Source: Holothuria scabra
Taxonomy: Eukaryota; Echinodermata; Holothuroidea; Aspidochirotida; Holothuriidae
DNA: 64,000 nucleotides
NCBI GenBank assembly: GCA_037179385.1
Contig: CM074187.1
Location: 4,650,001-4,714,000 of the forward strand
Direction of reading: 5' to 3'
Below the pieces are notes generated by a model. That model saw only the letters and a list, made by a program, of their open reading frames with translations. It was not told the origin of the DNA and ran no database searches. The translations under genes and the position numbers were made by a program. Below are positions 48,433 through 60,739 of this stretch, piece after piece; position 1 is the first letter of the stretch, and each line of letters opens with the position of its first letter.

Positions 48433-51118
48433 TGTACACGTATATAGTCATATGTTAGATAGGATTTAACAACACACCAACACTAAAGTGCCACAGATTG
48501 TCAGCTAGATAAAAAGGTAAAGCTACTTTGACTACATTCTTAATTCAAACTTGGTTTCAAATATGGTGCAAATAGGTTGTTAAGTCCTCCCCTTACTGTA
48601 AGTCACCTCTAATGGCAGATGAGGAATACCATGGATCTATATGGGGAAGGCAAAAAACTCTCAAAAGGTGTCAATTTCTTTGTTGGCACATCAAATCAAA
48701 TTGCAAAATAGCTAACATTTACATAAAATGCAAAAGGTATTGCAAAAGGTGTGCTGATCAGGCATGTGGGGAGGGGGCAACCTGGCTACAGATATAGAAC
48801 TGTTTATACAGTAGGGCATTTTTTGTGTGTACATTTAAGATCGTTTCGGGGTGGGGGGATGGGCTAGATTGGCAGAAGCAATTAGCTTAAAGAATTAAAA
48901 GCGTCAGCAGTGAGGAAATTTATGATGAATAATTGTGAGTTTTGCCAGTACATGGCAATATTATGTTTTACATGTCACCTGTCACAGCGAAGCTTTATAA
49001 TACTGTAAGGAAGGTGTAATAAGCGTTCCTTCTTTCTATTTCACTGTGGCAATGCCTCTATTACAGTCACAAATATGTCATGCAAAGTATCTTTCTGTGC
49101 CTTTTGTACTCTGAATATCAAGCAAACATATATCATAAAAAGACACTACAGAGTAGAAAATTGCCAGTTAATAATAGTACACATAGAACAGCACCAGAAA
49201 AATAGCATTTTAACACACACACACAAATCACCTTCTATACTTCATGGCAACACCATGATATCAAACTTCACAAATTCACTTATAATCATCCAAATAAATG
49301 CAAAGTTTTAATCCTTCTATTAATATAATGATGTCACAAAAACTATCATTCTGTCAAACACTACAAGAATCACAAACCTTTATTGTAAAATTACTCCATC
49401 CACTGGCAGTAAAAGTAAGGTTTCCTTACAGTAAATCCACACCCTATCACAGTTCAAACAGTTCTCCTACGTAGTCATCCACTCCTGACGAACACTCACA
49501 CAAAATTTACACTTTCCCAATTATTAACAGCAAGTGCCATTTGGCCTAGCTTTCCTGACGTCTTCCTATACAGTCCCCCGACCACAAACAGACATCTTCC
49601 GTAGACTCTGTATTCTCTACTCACACTGATTATGAATGCCTCTGTGCAACAATACTATCTTATCTCATTTTCTATTCTGTGGTATGCTAAACATTGCCAT
49701 GATGTCATACCCCTGTTTATGCCGATATTTCCTCCTAATACTTTCTAGGAGGTGGAGCTTCCCTTCTTCATCATGGCAACGTCTGTTATTGAGTCTAACA
49801 CCGACAATGAATGAACGCAATCTGGAAATGGATCTACGTCACTTATGAGCATTATGCATGGAGAGAAACTCCTGTTGTGTACGGTGTAATCATATTTGAA
49901 GCTTATCACAGAACGGAATTTTGAGGATGTCGTAGCAAGCATAATAAATAATGAAACTACAGGGTGTTATGTCACCGAGAGGGAAAGAGAGGATTAGGGA
50001 TACATGTTCAGGAAAAATAAAACATTGTTTACATCTTCTGAATTACAGACTGAGTTTATTTCTGAAAGGGTTTTGTAGTTCATTTCGAGACAATCAATGA
50101 ATCAAAACACTGTATTTGTACAGAGGATAAGTCTATGACAGATGCCAAATAAATGTAGGTTAGGGTGAAAATATTACTTTGGATTTCTGAGTCTTGTTCA
50201 AAAATCTTTTTTTTTTTTTTTCATATTTGGAGACAGGATTCAAAACTTCATACTAAATTAATCTGCTCAAGTCCAACTTTTTGGAATGTACTGTACTCAA
50301 GAATGCACACAACATTAGTATTCAAAATGTTGTATGCAATAACTTTAATAACAAAACCAATTAGCCTAATTGGAAAAGACATTCAAACATTGATATTAAT
50401 TGATTTTTCTACTTACCTCAGAAGAACTTTCATCAAAAACAGCAAGAAAAAAATGAAGATACAGCACTATATATCAAGCCCTTATACAACATGCCAACTA
50501 ATTAGCTACTCGCACTTTATAAATAAGCTTTGGCGCTGAAGTGGAAAATTGGTGTTCTACTGATTTATTTTCAAATTTCCCAGATGTTAGACTGGGCCCA
50601 CTTGACTGGAAAAACCTTTACTAGCTTAGGATGAAGTTTTTTCTTATCTCAAGAAACAGTACATGACCATGAAATCTGATGGCTAATAATGGCTTTAATT
50701 AAGCTGCTGGCTTCAGCCACAAACAGGTTGCGGTATCATGGTAAACTTGTTATTGTAAAATATTTTAAGATTGTAACTGCTGACGAGTGTGCTACTAAAC
50801 ATGTAACTATCAAGATGTTCTGCCCATATTTCAATGACAACGTTTTATCAAGGCTAACTGTACACATTTAGTACTATACTTTCTGAGATGCTGAATATTA
50901 TACAGTACATTAGTCCTACTGACACTAAGATTGTTACTTTGTCATCATTCATTAATTTTGCAAAATCTTTTACTCTCAAAATTTATGGCTATTCGTGTAC
51001 AGTTCGCAAGCAGCCTTTCTAAAAAAGTCAAATGGAAGTGAGTTCTTACAACAAATCACAGCACAAGTCAACATGTGCCAAATATCACCACAATACTAAC
51101 ATCATGTGTTGAAAACCA

Positions 51119-51262
51119 AGTTTAAGGGGAATTATGCAGTCACCCTATGGTAGAGTAGACTGCACTGTTTCTTGACTGGCTCCTATGTGACAACATATTT
51201 CCTCTTAAATGTGAAATTTACCAGCAGCAACTACTTGGTTAACCTTGAAGTCCCAAGATAGC
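51119..51262. mobile_element. MITE family C, partial copy
   Basis: TTTAAGGGGAATTATGCAGTCACCC resembles the family C terminus. It is followed by TTGACTGGCTCCTATGTGACAACATATTTCCTCTT, which is the family interior in inverse orientation to the copy at 56677. Confidence 0.5.
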
Positions 51263-53587
51263 ATAAATATACTTTAAAGAGAAATATTCTGCAAGTAAGT
51301 CCTGAGAATCTAACTATAGCAATATGAGCATGTTACTTTGACAACAACATGTAATGAGGATGAACTAATGATCAGATCAGGAAACAGAGGAGACCAGTTT
51401 GGGTAGCAAGCTGTCTACAAGTAATATGCAATTTAGATGTAGCAAAGGGTAAGTATATGTCTGCAATGGGAATGTATAGCTTTATAAAATTAATGTAGAG
51501 AACCTTTCTTAAATAACTGTAGATGGCTATCCTTCTCAACAATTTTAATCATATTTCACTTGTTAATTGGCTCCACTTCACTTTTATTCCCATTTTAACA
51601 GTGTTATTACTAGCCAGGGATTCAACTTGAACTCTTGACTGTTACTGCATCACTGCATCAATGCCGCCAATTGTTATTCACTTGGGATTAACATTAGGAT
51701 ATCTCTCCCTCTTTCCTTTGAGTTTTCATTCAAATTTGATGAATGTGGGAAGATAAAAATTTTGACAATTTCATGGAAAATATACAATTTTGTGTCCATA
51801 AATTCCAATCACATGTAAGGGACCTATTAGGGCACTACTACAAAATATTTAGGTCTAAAAAGATGCCAAATAACACTATTCATGGATGAATGGTCCACCA
51901 AGTATCTCTCTCCAAGCAGAACCAATAAAGAATGCCAGTCACCAATGTCTCAACTATAACAGAGACAGGATTGTAACATCCTCAGTTTCTTGATAAACCA
52001 AAACTAGAGTGGATGTTAACACTTCTTTGCAAAAATAATTCTAAATCAACTTGCACACAATTCATGTAGTACTGTAGTTACTATCCAGCATTGCTCACAT
52101 GGTCCTTCATGTTTTTTCTGCTTAAAAAGTCCCCTCAAAATCCAACAAGGGAAGGAAACCCAAAGGGGTAGTGGGTTAAGACCACTGCTGGCAGAATCCA
52201 ACATACAGGCATTGAAGATCTGCCTTAAAGTTTAAGAATAATGGATGGACTAACAGCAGACACAAGAGTGAGCATCCCATCTTATCTTGAAACTGGTGGC
52301 TACATAAACCTAATAGGAAGACTAACCATGTGTAAAATCCCCAAAACACAATACTACCCCTCCCACCCTCCCCCAAAAAGAAAAGAAAAGAATAGTTATT
52401 GCATCTGCATTTCTCATCTTCCCCTTATCCCATACCTCCCCCTTCCCCCCCCCAACCTCATTCTTGTCCATGTGAGAAGAAGCCATCCCTCATGGTGAAG
52501 CAAACCAAGAGTCGAAAAATTAGATCCACAAACAAAGAAGTTCCATGGCCCGAGAGGTACCACATCCAAACACTTGGTGGTGCATGTAAGTGAAAGAAAG
52601 AGGTGACCCCCATTCATTCCAATTTGTTTGCTCATACCTTCTGTAGGCTCTAAACTACAAACTTTTTTACATCTATCTAAACCATAAAGTGGTTTAGTAG
52701 GTGCTAAAACTATGGCCTCTGGTGTAGTATGATGTGAACAACTAATCCTGATATATCCTCAAAAACATATCATTTATGAAGTCAGTATGAGAAAGGTACT
52801 TGCACATTATCTGGCCAAAATACTTTGTATTGGCATATAGTCCTACATGTCACTTTCAAATGCTCAGCATTGGCTTTTAGAATATAGAGGTCCTGCACCA
52901 ATATGATGACATCACAGCCTTGAGGGTCTCACTACTTTGCCATCCAGGTGTCCATGGATTGTAAAACAATTATTACCACGTTGCACCATAAATAAAGTCA
53001 CATATTGCCTGCATATTTCAAGGGAACAGGATATGAAATATTCCCATGATAAAGCACACTGGCAAGCTGTCTGTTCTTTGAACTACTGTTCAACACATGC
53101 AGGCTAATAGCCTACTGTGTGTCTACAAAATGGTGAACAATACCCACTTTTCTTTCCATAAAAGCAATCATGCCGTATAAATGGCATATCAATTGTGAAA
53201 TGTGAAATGCACCAATAAATTTATTTACAACATGTTGTAAAATACTAAAATACTGAATCCAGCCTTTCAAGGATCACACAAGTTTCAATATTAACCTGTT
53301 AACAGTACATGCTCACCACAGCACTAAACCACAACATATGTGTGACAGCCCTATAGATTTGTTGTTAAATAGAAATTAAAACTGGTTATATCAGAGATGA
53401 GTAGGAAACAGTGTCTTTGATTATATAACTATCTACGGTATGATAATTCTTAATATTTGTAAAATCAGTGATCACCTTTCCAAAAGTTCAGAAATGAAAT
53501 TATATTAACACAAATATATGCCAATCTAACCAGAAGACTAAATGATCAACATCACATAGCTGTGCAGTTTTGTATTTCATGAAACAT

Positions 53588-53720
53588 TTAAGGGAAAGAG
53601 CAATACTACCCCAAATTCTAATTCTCTGGTAGAATGCAGTATTTCATTTCATGATTGGCTCTTCAGAATCACCTGACAAGAAGGTTTCACAGAACTGAGA
53701 AACTTATGGACATAACTTGT
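53588..53720. mobile_element. MITE family C, diverged partial copy
   Basis: TTTAAGGGAAAGAGCAATACTACCCC gives a family C-like end, then TCATGATTGGCTCTTCAGAATCACCTGACA, matching the interior of the other copies. Confidence 0.45.
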
Positions 53721-54138
53721 TCCTTTATCTTGTGAAAAAGTTGGGTCTGTTCAATAGAGCAACAGTGTAATTAAAACCGCCTGCAATTTTGTAACTTTTA
53801 TGAAACTAGTTAAGTTTCTCTGTGATTATGTGGGAGATTTTTTTCTCAGTGGAACTACTTGAAATTCACTCCTTATTATTGTATAATTATAAACAACATT
53901 TAAAAGCTATATGATACCATAATGTTGTACATATACAGTACACTATACTCTAAAATCATTCCTGTACAAAACATGATCAGTTTGTACCCAGCTCAACCAG
54001 CCAATGAGCTGTGTATGTTAACTTATCCATGAAACTAAACATTGAATCTTCCATTTTAATGATATTGGGTAAACAACAACATGGTTGGAATTATTTCGTG
54101 CCTACAATTGTTTTTTTGTGCAGATTAAATTTTTTTCG

Positions 54139-54455
54139 AATACCATATATTCCCTAACAGACGCCCCCCTCAAAATTTTTAACACCTGCGAAGCCGAGGC
54201 CTCCTCACACAACAGGCCTAAACCACAGATTAAGCCTAACATTACCATTACAACAGCAGGCTAAGGTCAAAAACAGTTTTCCTTTTCATATGTGAATCCA
54301 TGCACAACAATTTGAAGTGTTAGAAACACAAAAACAGCACTAGTTTAGGTTCTAGTGGTAACTTAATTTTTTATTAAAATATACCCATAAATAAATGTCC
54401 CCCTTTTAAAAAATGGAATGCCCCTGGGGGCCTTCATTAGGGAATATATGGTATT
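54139..54455. mobile_element. MITE family D (317 bp)
   Basis: Near-perfect inverted termini: AATACCATATATTCCCTAA at 54139-54157 and TTAGGGAATATATGGTATT at 54437-54455, with the following C-runs (GCCCCCC / GGGGGCC) also paired. The left interior is GC-rich. No open frame. Confidence 0.8.
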
Positions 54456-54641
54456 CCTTATGACAATGAAAAGTTATGAAATTTATGGAGGTGCATCATG
54501 ATAAAATATTTCAGTCAGCTACAGTGAAAAGATATGTTCAAATATTATAGTGCCCTAACCATGGTCTGAAGAAGGTTGTTAATACACCCTTGAAGTGCTC
54601 TTGCTAACATTTTCAAGGTTTCATTTGGCACTTCAGCTGCA

Positions 54642-54827
54642 CAGGGAATAATTTAGCTTTCGAATTTTGTGTAGCAGTTTTGAAGATTTTTGAGGTCTTT
54701 CACTCATTGTTTGTGAAAATGCAAGGGTTATGCACACAAAAAATTGCTACACAATTTTTCATTTGTGTAGCAACTTGGCCTGTTTGTGTAGCAAATTGCG
54801 ATGCGGTACTGGATAAATTATTCCCTG
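54642..54827 (+). mobile_element. MITE family E (186 bp) with CTGCA duplication
   Basis: Ends CAGGGAATAATTTA and TAAATTATTCCCTG, flanked on both sides by CTGCA (54637-54641 and 54828-54832). The interior is collinear with the reverse of the copy at 45718. Confidence 0.8.
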
Positions 54828-55503
54828 CTGCAGCTCCTTGTTTCTCCTGGTTTTCGAATGCAAGTCCATTGTTAAAAGGCTACTAAGAAGAAAGTACAGT
54901 AGGCCTACAGGCTACAGTATTAACACCATGGGATATTTTCGACAAGATGAATCAGAGCTCATTGTGCAAGTTTTTCGATAAGCCAGACAAAACTAAATAT
55001 ACATGCAGCATAGGGTAGCTTTCAATGATCAGTTTTTCATAACTTTTTATCATTTTGGGTGGGAAGATTAGCAATTGTTGAATTTGTTGTGCATTTTCAG
55101 CCCACACCTTTGGGGATTATATAGTACAAATGGGATAAGTCAACACAGCAGAATTTGCAGCTCTGGGCAATCTGAAAACTGAGGATACAAAAACGGTTGA
55201 ATGTGTAGAGCAATGGGCAACAGGCAACCCACTAACCAGCTGATCTATCAGTTAACTGTCACAGTCCTACAGCATTCACCATACACTACATCATCTTGTA
55301 ATGATGAGTGCACCAATCAGTAACTTTGTCTAGTGAATTTGAATGCAAATTACTCTTGGATGCATGGATGTAAGCTGAGATTCAACTCAAGCATTCACAA
55401 ATTTCAATTTTTAAAAGGTGAAAGTGTTCTTAAAAGTATAGTGGAACTGGAAATGTATATTTTGAGGTAGAGAGAATACTGCTGAACTGTGTATCTGTAT
55501 GTA

Positions 55504-56050
55504 CTAAAGGGGAAATTAAAGCGAAAATTTTTATGAGGAATCAAATCTACCCAGTTTGGTGAAACTCCCATCTAAATGGACATGTATTTCTCGAGATATC
55601 AGTCAATATAGTAACAAGATTTTGTGTTCCACAGTGAGCTAGAGGGCAGCAGAGGTTATACCACTTCTTCATATTGACAAGGAATGTTTTTTCCCTTATT
55701 TTTTCAGTGTTGTGTTGACCTTGAGGTTAAAAGGGATAGGACCTCCCTGTGTGAAATGCAAAGTTTGTAAAACTCTCATGCCACTTATGCAATCATATTC
55801 TGGATTGTTGAGGAGAAAATATGCTGAAAATCTAAAGAAAAAAAGACTGTCCATTATTGTGGGGATATGATGTCATATGTGCTTGCTTCTTCAAGCTCAC
55901 TTTATGTTGAAAATGTCACAAATTGACGTGCTCATACCTTTAGAACCACTGATCAGATTTCAATGCAAATTTCACAAAAATACTTGGAATAAGTACCCCT
56001 CTAACATATCAATACTTGATGTGACCTTGAACCCTTCTTTTTAAGACAAT
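55504..56050 (+). repeat. Dispersed repeat F, copy 1 (about 545 bp)
   Basis: It starts near CTAAAGGGGAAATTAAAGCG and ends near GACCTTGAACCCTTCTTTTTAA. Shared landmarks with 59884-60447 include GAGATATCAGTCAAT, GACAAGGAATG, TGTTGTGTTGACCTT and AGTACCCCTCTAACATAT. No open frame. It is followed within 13 bp by MITE B copy 2. Confidence 0.7.
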
Positions 56051-56062
56051 TTTAAAGAACTA

Positions 56063-56320
56063 TTAACCCTTTACCGTTGTTTGGGTCCTTTTGGACCCAT
56101 GGGGAGAGCTCGGCTGTCACCCATCTTTACTGTTTCACGCGAGCTTGAAACTGCGAGTAGCTACCCGAAAATTTGGCCACAGCAACGAGAGAGACAATAG
56201 TTTAAGGTCACAGGGTCAATGGCCTATGGAAGCCAATGCGGGGCGGACTGTATCTGCTTTTCTGCCCACTCCTGAGGCGCCCAAATATGCCCCGATCGGA
56301 GCACAATGGTAAAGATTTAA
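56063..56320 (+). mobile_element. MITE family B, second copy
   Basis: TTAA at 56063-56066 and 56317-56320. The left end CCCTTTACCGTTGT is intact and the right end ACAATGGTAAAGAT is slightly eroded. The interior is collinear with the copy at 37100. A plus-strand open frame across it is a by-product of its GC-rich sequence. Confidence 0.85.
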
Positions 56321-56415
56321 CCTAAAATATCTGCACCACTCGGCTGAAGGGTTACGTGCACACACGCAGAGACAGTGGCATCAGCTTTGCAGTAAACACA
56401 CTCCACAGGTTTATT

Positions 56416-56643
56416 TCAACCCTTTACCGTTGTTTGGGTCCTTTTGGACCCATGCGGAGAGCTCAGCTGTCACCAGTCTGTACTGTTTCACGCGGAGCTC
56501 TAAACTGCGAGTAGCTACCCGAAAATTCGGCCACAACAACGAGAGAGACAACAGTTTAAGGTCACGGGGTCAATGGCTTACGGAAGCTGATGCGGAGCGG
56601 ACTACGTCCGCTTTTCTGCCCACGCCCGATGCGCGCCCGATAA
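56416..56643 (+). mobile_element. MITE family B, 3'-truncated third copy
   Basis: It begins TCAACCCTTTACCGTTGT, so TCAA replaces TTAA. It is collinear with the other copies to GCGCGCCCGAT and then stops, lacking the right inverted repeat. It lies only 95 bp after the second copy, in the same orientation. Confidence 0.8.
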
Positions 56644-56676
56644 AATGAACTTTTAGAGCTTAAAATAATGTGAACT

Positions 56677-56937
56677 TTAAAGGTCAATAGCAGTCCCCCA
56701 TACCTTCTTTAGAAGCAACAGCTGAATAGCAAAATTTTGCTCTTACTTTTCTTCAAAAAATCTTAAACCATATTTTATAAGTTCAATATTGCATTCAAAA
56801 ACAAGCAGCCAGTCACTTGTAGAAAATTTTATATTTGAAGAGGAAATATGTTGTCACATAACTCTTAAACAGCCAATCATGAAACAGGCCAGTCCATGAC
56901 ACTACTTCAAGTTGGGGTGACTGTTCTTGCCCTTTAA
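56677..56937. mobile_element. MITE family C, complete copy (261 bp)
   Basis: The left end is TTAAAGGTCAATAGCAGTCC and the right end GGGTGACTGTTCTTGCCCTTTAA, an imperfect inverted repeat of about 23 bp ending in TTAA. Internal GAGGAAATATGTTGTCACAT and AGCCAATCATGAAACAGG recur (inverted) in the pieces near 51.1, 53.6 and 58.8 kb. Confidence 0.7.
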
Positions 56938-58749
56938 GAGGTGAAAACATAAGTTGAAATGAAAGAAGACACTATGGTTGTATATGTGCCACCTCCAGAA
57001 AATAATGAAATCCTACCTTCCAGCAATAGAGCCTACAGATACCACAGGTAAAGTCTACAGGAAACAGAATTTTCAGCACTGTACAATTCACTTACAGTAG
57101 CTACTGTACAATATTCAATAAAATAGCATCATGTGTTGGCATACCTTGAGGCCCACAACCATCTCACAAATTTACTGTAACTTCTGAACTCTACTAAGTC
57201 TACAGAAGGAAATCAATTTCTTTCAAGAAATCAATATAATGGAGAAAAGTGCCAAAAGGTGTAAATACTGTACTATAAAGAAATAAAAAGAGTTGAGTGA
57301 TGGCATGTTTCCATGGGAGCAGACGGTAGATAAAAATCTTTTAAAACTAAAGGCCTACCTTTCAAATTAAATTGAAGGTAAGCCCTTTGCGATGATCAAG
57401 GGCTTGTGAATATACCTGGAAGAAGAGGAAGGCTGGAAAATATAAAACCTTGGCAACCACCCTCTTTATACATAGTACTGGTCTTAAAGGCCATGTAGTG
57501 ACCAGGCACTCAAGTTAACTTGATAGTTTCATACAACTTCAGCAATACTGTATTTTTTACATATGGGGCTACACATGGTACAATACTTGAGTTAAAAAAA
57601 AAAAAAAAAAACAGAATACTGTAATTAATGTGAATAGTTTGAGGTATACTTCACTGTAAAACGTAAATTGAAACTACTGTAGATGGTTTGTATAAAGTAC
57701 AAAGTGAAGCCACTGAAGACGGTACAAAAAGAAGGGGAAAAGTGCAAACATTAGTGCTGAGCTTGATTTCAAGTCTGGCTTGAATAATTAATTATTAATA
57801 ACTGCACAAAACAGGCAAACTGCCTGCTATACTGTACTCTCTTGTCAATGTAAAAATGTTCTGCTGTTGTGTAAGAGAGTCAAGACAGCAACATATTGTT
57901 TCTGCAACAAATTTGAACAATTGCACATCGGATGTGTTAACTAAAGTTTATGATGTCAATGGATTTTGGTGGCTGACCAGCATGGTAAACTAAGTGTTTA
58001 TGAAAGTCAATACAACTGCCCAACGGGATGTCTGCAATCTAGAATGAGACTTTCTGCCACTCTTAAATAGTATCATTGATTGCAACATGGTTAAGTTGGT
58101 GAAATCAAGAAAACAATCAAAAATTCCATTTCATAAAATAGTCAAACATATGAAGAATGCTTCTATATTCATGAAGAATGTATTTGCATGGAGGAGTATT
58201 GCACTGAAAAATTCATATCCTGAGCCAGAACAGAAGGCACAAATGACTTGACAAGCTGAGTAAATCCAACAATCGAAACTGCACGCTTTGATCAAGTAAT
58301 TTTAGGCTCATAGCTCAGACCTCAATCTTAATTCTTCCAAAATGAATTCTTCCAAATCACTTATCTATATACACTGTACAGTATGTCTTCATGAATGTTC
58401 AGTTGCCTTAAAACACTGAAAAGCAATTGAAAAATTACATTAAGATTTCCAGTGATTTAGCAACACACTGCTTTGGGACTCTCATCACTGTTGGTCACTG
58501 TATTTCACAGACCAGAAGTAGTAAGAGAGGACTACAGTGGGAGCATAATAGGTTTAACATTGATTTTACAGGATGTATCCAGGATGTCCCCAGATGATGG
58601 GTTGCTATTTTAATTGCACTTTGCAAACCTTAAGTCGTTGCCTCACATAGTTATAAGGTACAGTAACTTGCAAATATGTCTGAAAATCTAACAATAATTA
58701 TATCCAACAAAATACTGCACAATGAATTGCATACTTCATAATTCCAAAT

Positions 58750-58880
58750 TCCAAAAGCGGATTTCTAGAAGTGGTAAAGTACACTGTCCAGTTCCTTGAC
58801 TGGCTCAGGAGAATCACATGACAATATTTTTTCTCAACACTTGTGAAATTTAGTTAAAAGTAAGTACTTGGTTTAGCTTA
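58750..58880. mobile_element. MITE family C, diverged internal fragment
   Basis: GTCCAGTTCCTTGACTGGCT, AATCACATGACAATATTTTT and GTGAAATTTAGTTAAAAGTA align with the interior of the copies at 51.1 and 53.6 kb. The ends are not clear. Confidence 0.4.
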
Positions 58881-59883
58881 AACATGTGACAAATAAAGTC
58901 CATGAATATTACGATTTAAGATAATTTGAAGAGAAATAAGGAGCAGATTGCAAGAATTAGTGAGATGAGCTGCTTCAAAAATAAGTTTAGAGTGATTGAT
59001 TGCTATTTCCCTTTGTTGTCTTCTAATTAATATCCTGTACCCATTACATACTGCTATTTTTTGCCTTTGTGGAAGACAAATTTAGCAGACAAAACAGAAA
59101 CAGATTTGGGTGATTTACAGCTACAATTTTCTGTCCCAAATAGCTTGTCCAGTCTAGCTTTCTGGGACTTTTCCCTTTTAGCCTCAAAACCAAGACTCCT
59201 TCAACTTGATGAATCCTAGAATGCAATATGTAGAGCATTGCACAATTCAGTTTCACCTACAGAGCTTATTTGTACTCCCTCAGCTGGACTTTACTGACTG
59301 AAGTCCTACTTGAAACAACATTTACACTGCTTCTCCAGGGGTTTTGATCATGACATTTATACAACCTGTGACCCTGCTTCAAAATTCTGGTCATGACAAT
59401 GACACCTGTACAATTTTGATTTGGTACACCTGACTGGAGTTTCTGTCAGAGCAGCACTGCAAGCAACACCACTGACTGTTCTGGAATGAATTTAGGCCTA
59501 CTGTACTGTACTTAAAAGAATAGTCAAAAAGGTTATGAAAACTTTTTCAGGGTGTTGAAAATATTGTGAATCAATGTCCTCTAGCAGAATTAGGTTCAAA
59601 ATGTTTTGACCTCGGAGGAAGCTAAAAGAAAACTTTGAATTTTTTCTGAGTTGGTTGATGAGGCCATTACACCATAGATAAGCAATTACTCATAGGGCAG
59701 AGTGAAAGTGTGCGTATGAAACGTTAGCTAGGCTAGGCCTAAGCTTAACAATAACGTAAGCCTTTGTGCGGTGTTGCTGTCATTACAAATGAATTGTGAT
59801 GTACAGTAGCATATTTTTAATGTTTCTTTTACACTTTCATGAGCGGAATACCTCACAGCACAAGTGGTTTTCTGCTATCAGAC

Positions 59884-60447
59884 TTAAAGGTAAAGTTTAA
59901 GCAAAAATTTAATTTTTATATGTGAAAGGCAACCAAACCTAATCAGTGTGGTGAAGCTTCCATTCAAATTGGACATTTACTTCTAGAGATATCAGTCAAT
60001 GAAGTAGTAGATTTGTGTTCCAAAGTGAGTTTGAGGGAAGCAGACTTTATATCACTAAATCACATTGACAAGGAATGCTTTGTTTCCCTTTGTTTTATCA
60101 GACTGTTGTGTTGACCTTAAAGTTAATAGGAACAGGACCTCACTGTGAGGAATGCAGAGTTTGTAAATTCTCATGCAATTTATGCAATCCTATTTCAATA
60201 ATAGGGGATTGTTGAGGAGAAAATCTAAAGTTTAAAGAAAAACAAAAGACTGTGAACTGATGTGGGGACCTGATGCCATATGTGCTTGCTTCAATTTCAC
60301 TTTTTGTTGAAAATGTGAAAATATTACTTGCTCATATCTTGAGAACCTTTCATTGGATTTCAATCCAAATTTCACCAAAATGCTTACCCCTCTAACGTAC
60401 CAAGTCCTATAATGACCTTAAACCCTTCTTTTAAAACGATATCTGAA
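59884..60447 (+). repeat. Dispersed repeat F, copy 2
   Basis: Starts CTTAAAGGTAAAGTTTAAGC and shares the landmarks of copy 1 in the same order. Its 3' ~110 bp is repeated in inverse orientation at 60598-60730, giving arms separated by about 160 bp. Confidence 0.7.
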
Positions 60448-60597
60448 GTTTGGTGGGAGGTAAGGAATCTGTGACACTAATTTCAACTGCTATTTGTTAT
60501 TTTAAGTATTCATTTATTTACTTTTTGGGTTGACATAAACATTAATTTGGAATATTTTGAAATAATAGAATTTTACAACAGTATCATGAAAATTCTT

Positions 60598-60730
60598 TAC
60601 TTAAAAGAAGGGTTTAAGGTCACAACAGGATTTGGTATGTTAGAGGGGTACTCATTCTAAGCATTTTGGTGAAATTTGCATTGAAATCTGATGTGAAGTT
60701 CTCAAGACATAAGCATGTAAAGTTGTCACA
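60598..60730 (-). repeat. Repeat F, inverted 3'-end fragment
   Basis: The reverse complement reads GAGAACTTCACATCAGATTT..., TTTCACCAAAATGCTTAGAA, GTACCCCTCTAACATACC and GACCTTAAACCCTTCTTTTA, the 3' end of repeat F. It abuts MITE A at 60740. Confidence 0.7.
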
Positions 60731-60739
60731 TTTTCACCC

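Noticed and set aside
50414..50500. Alternative APC 5' UTR exon with donor CTGAG|GTAAGTAG on the minus strand
   Set aside because: The donor is good, but the preceding sequence is AT-rich intron-like DNA with no exon character; kept only as a chance match.
56091..56648. Two similar plus-strand frames that look like a duplicated gene
   Set aside because: Both are translations of MITE B copies; the similarity comes from the transposon.
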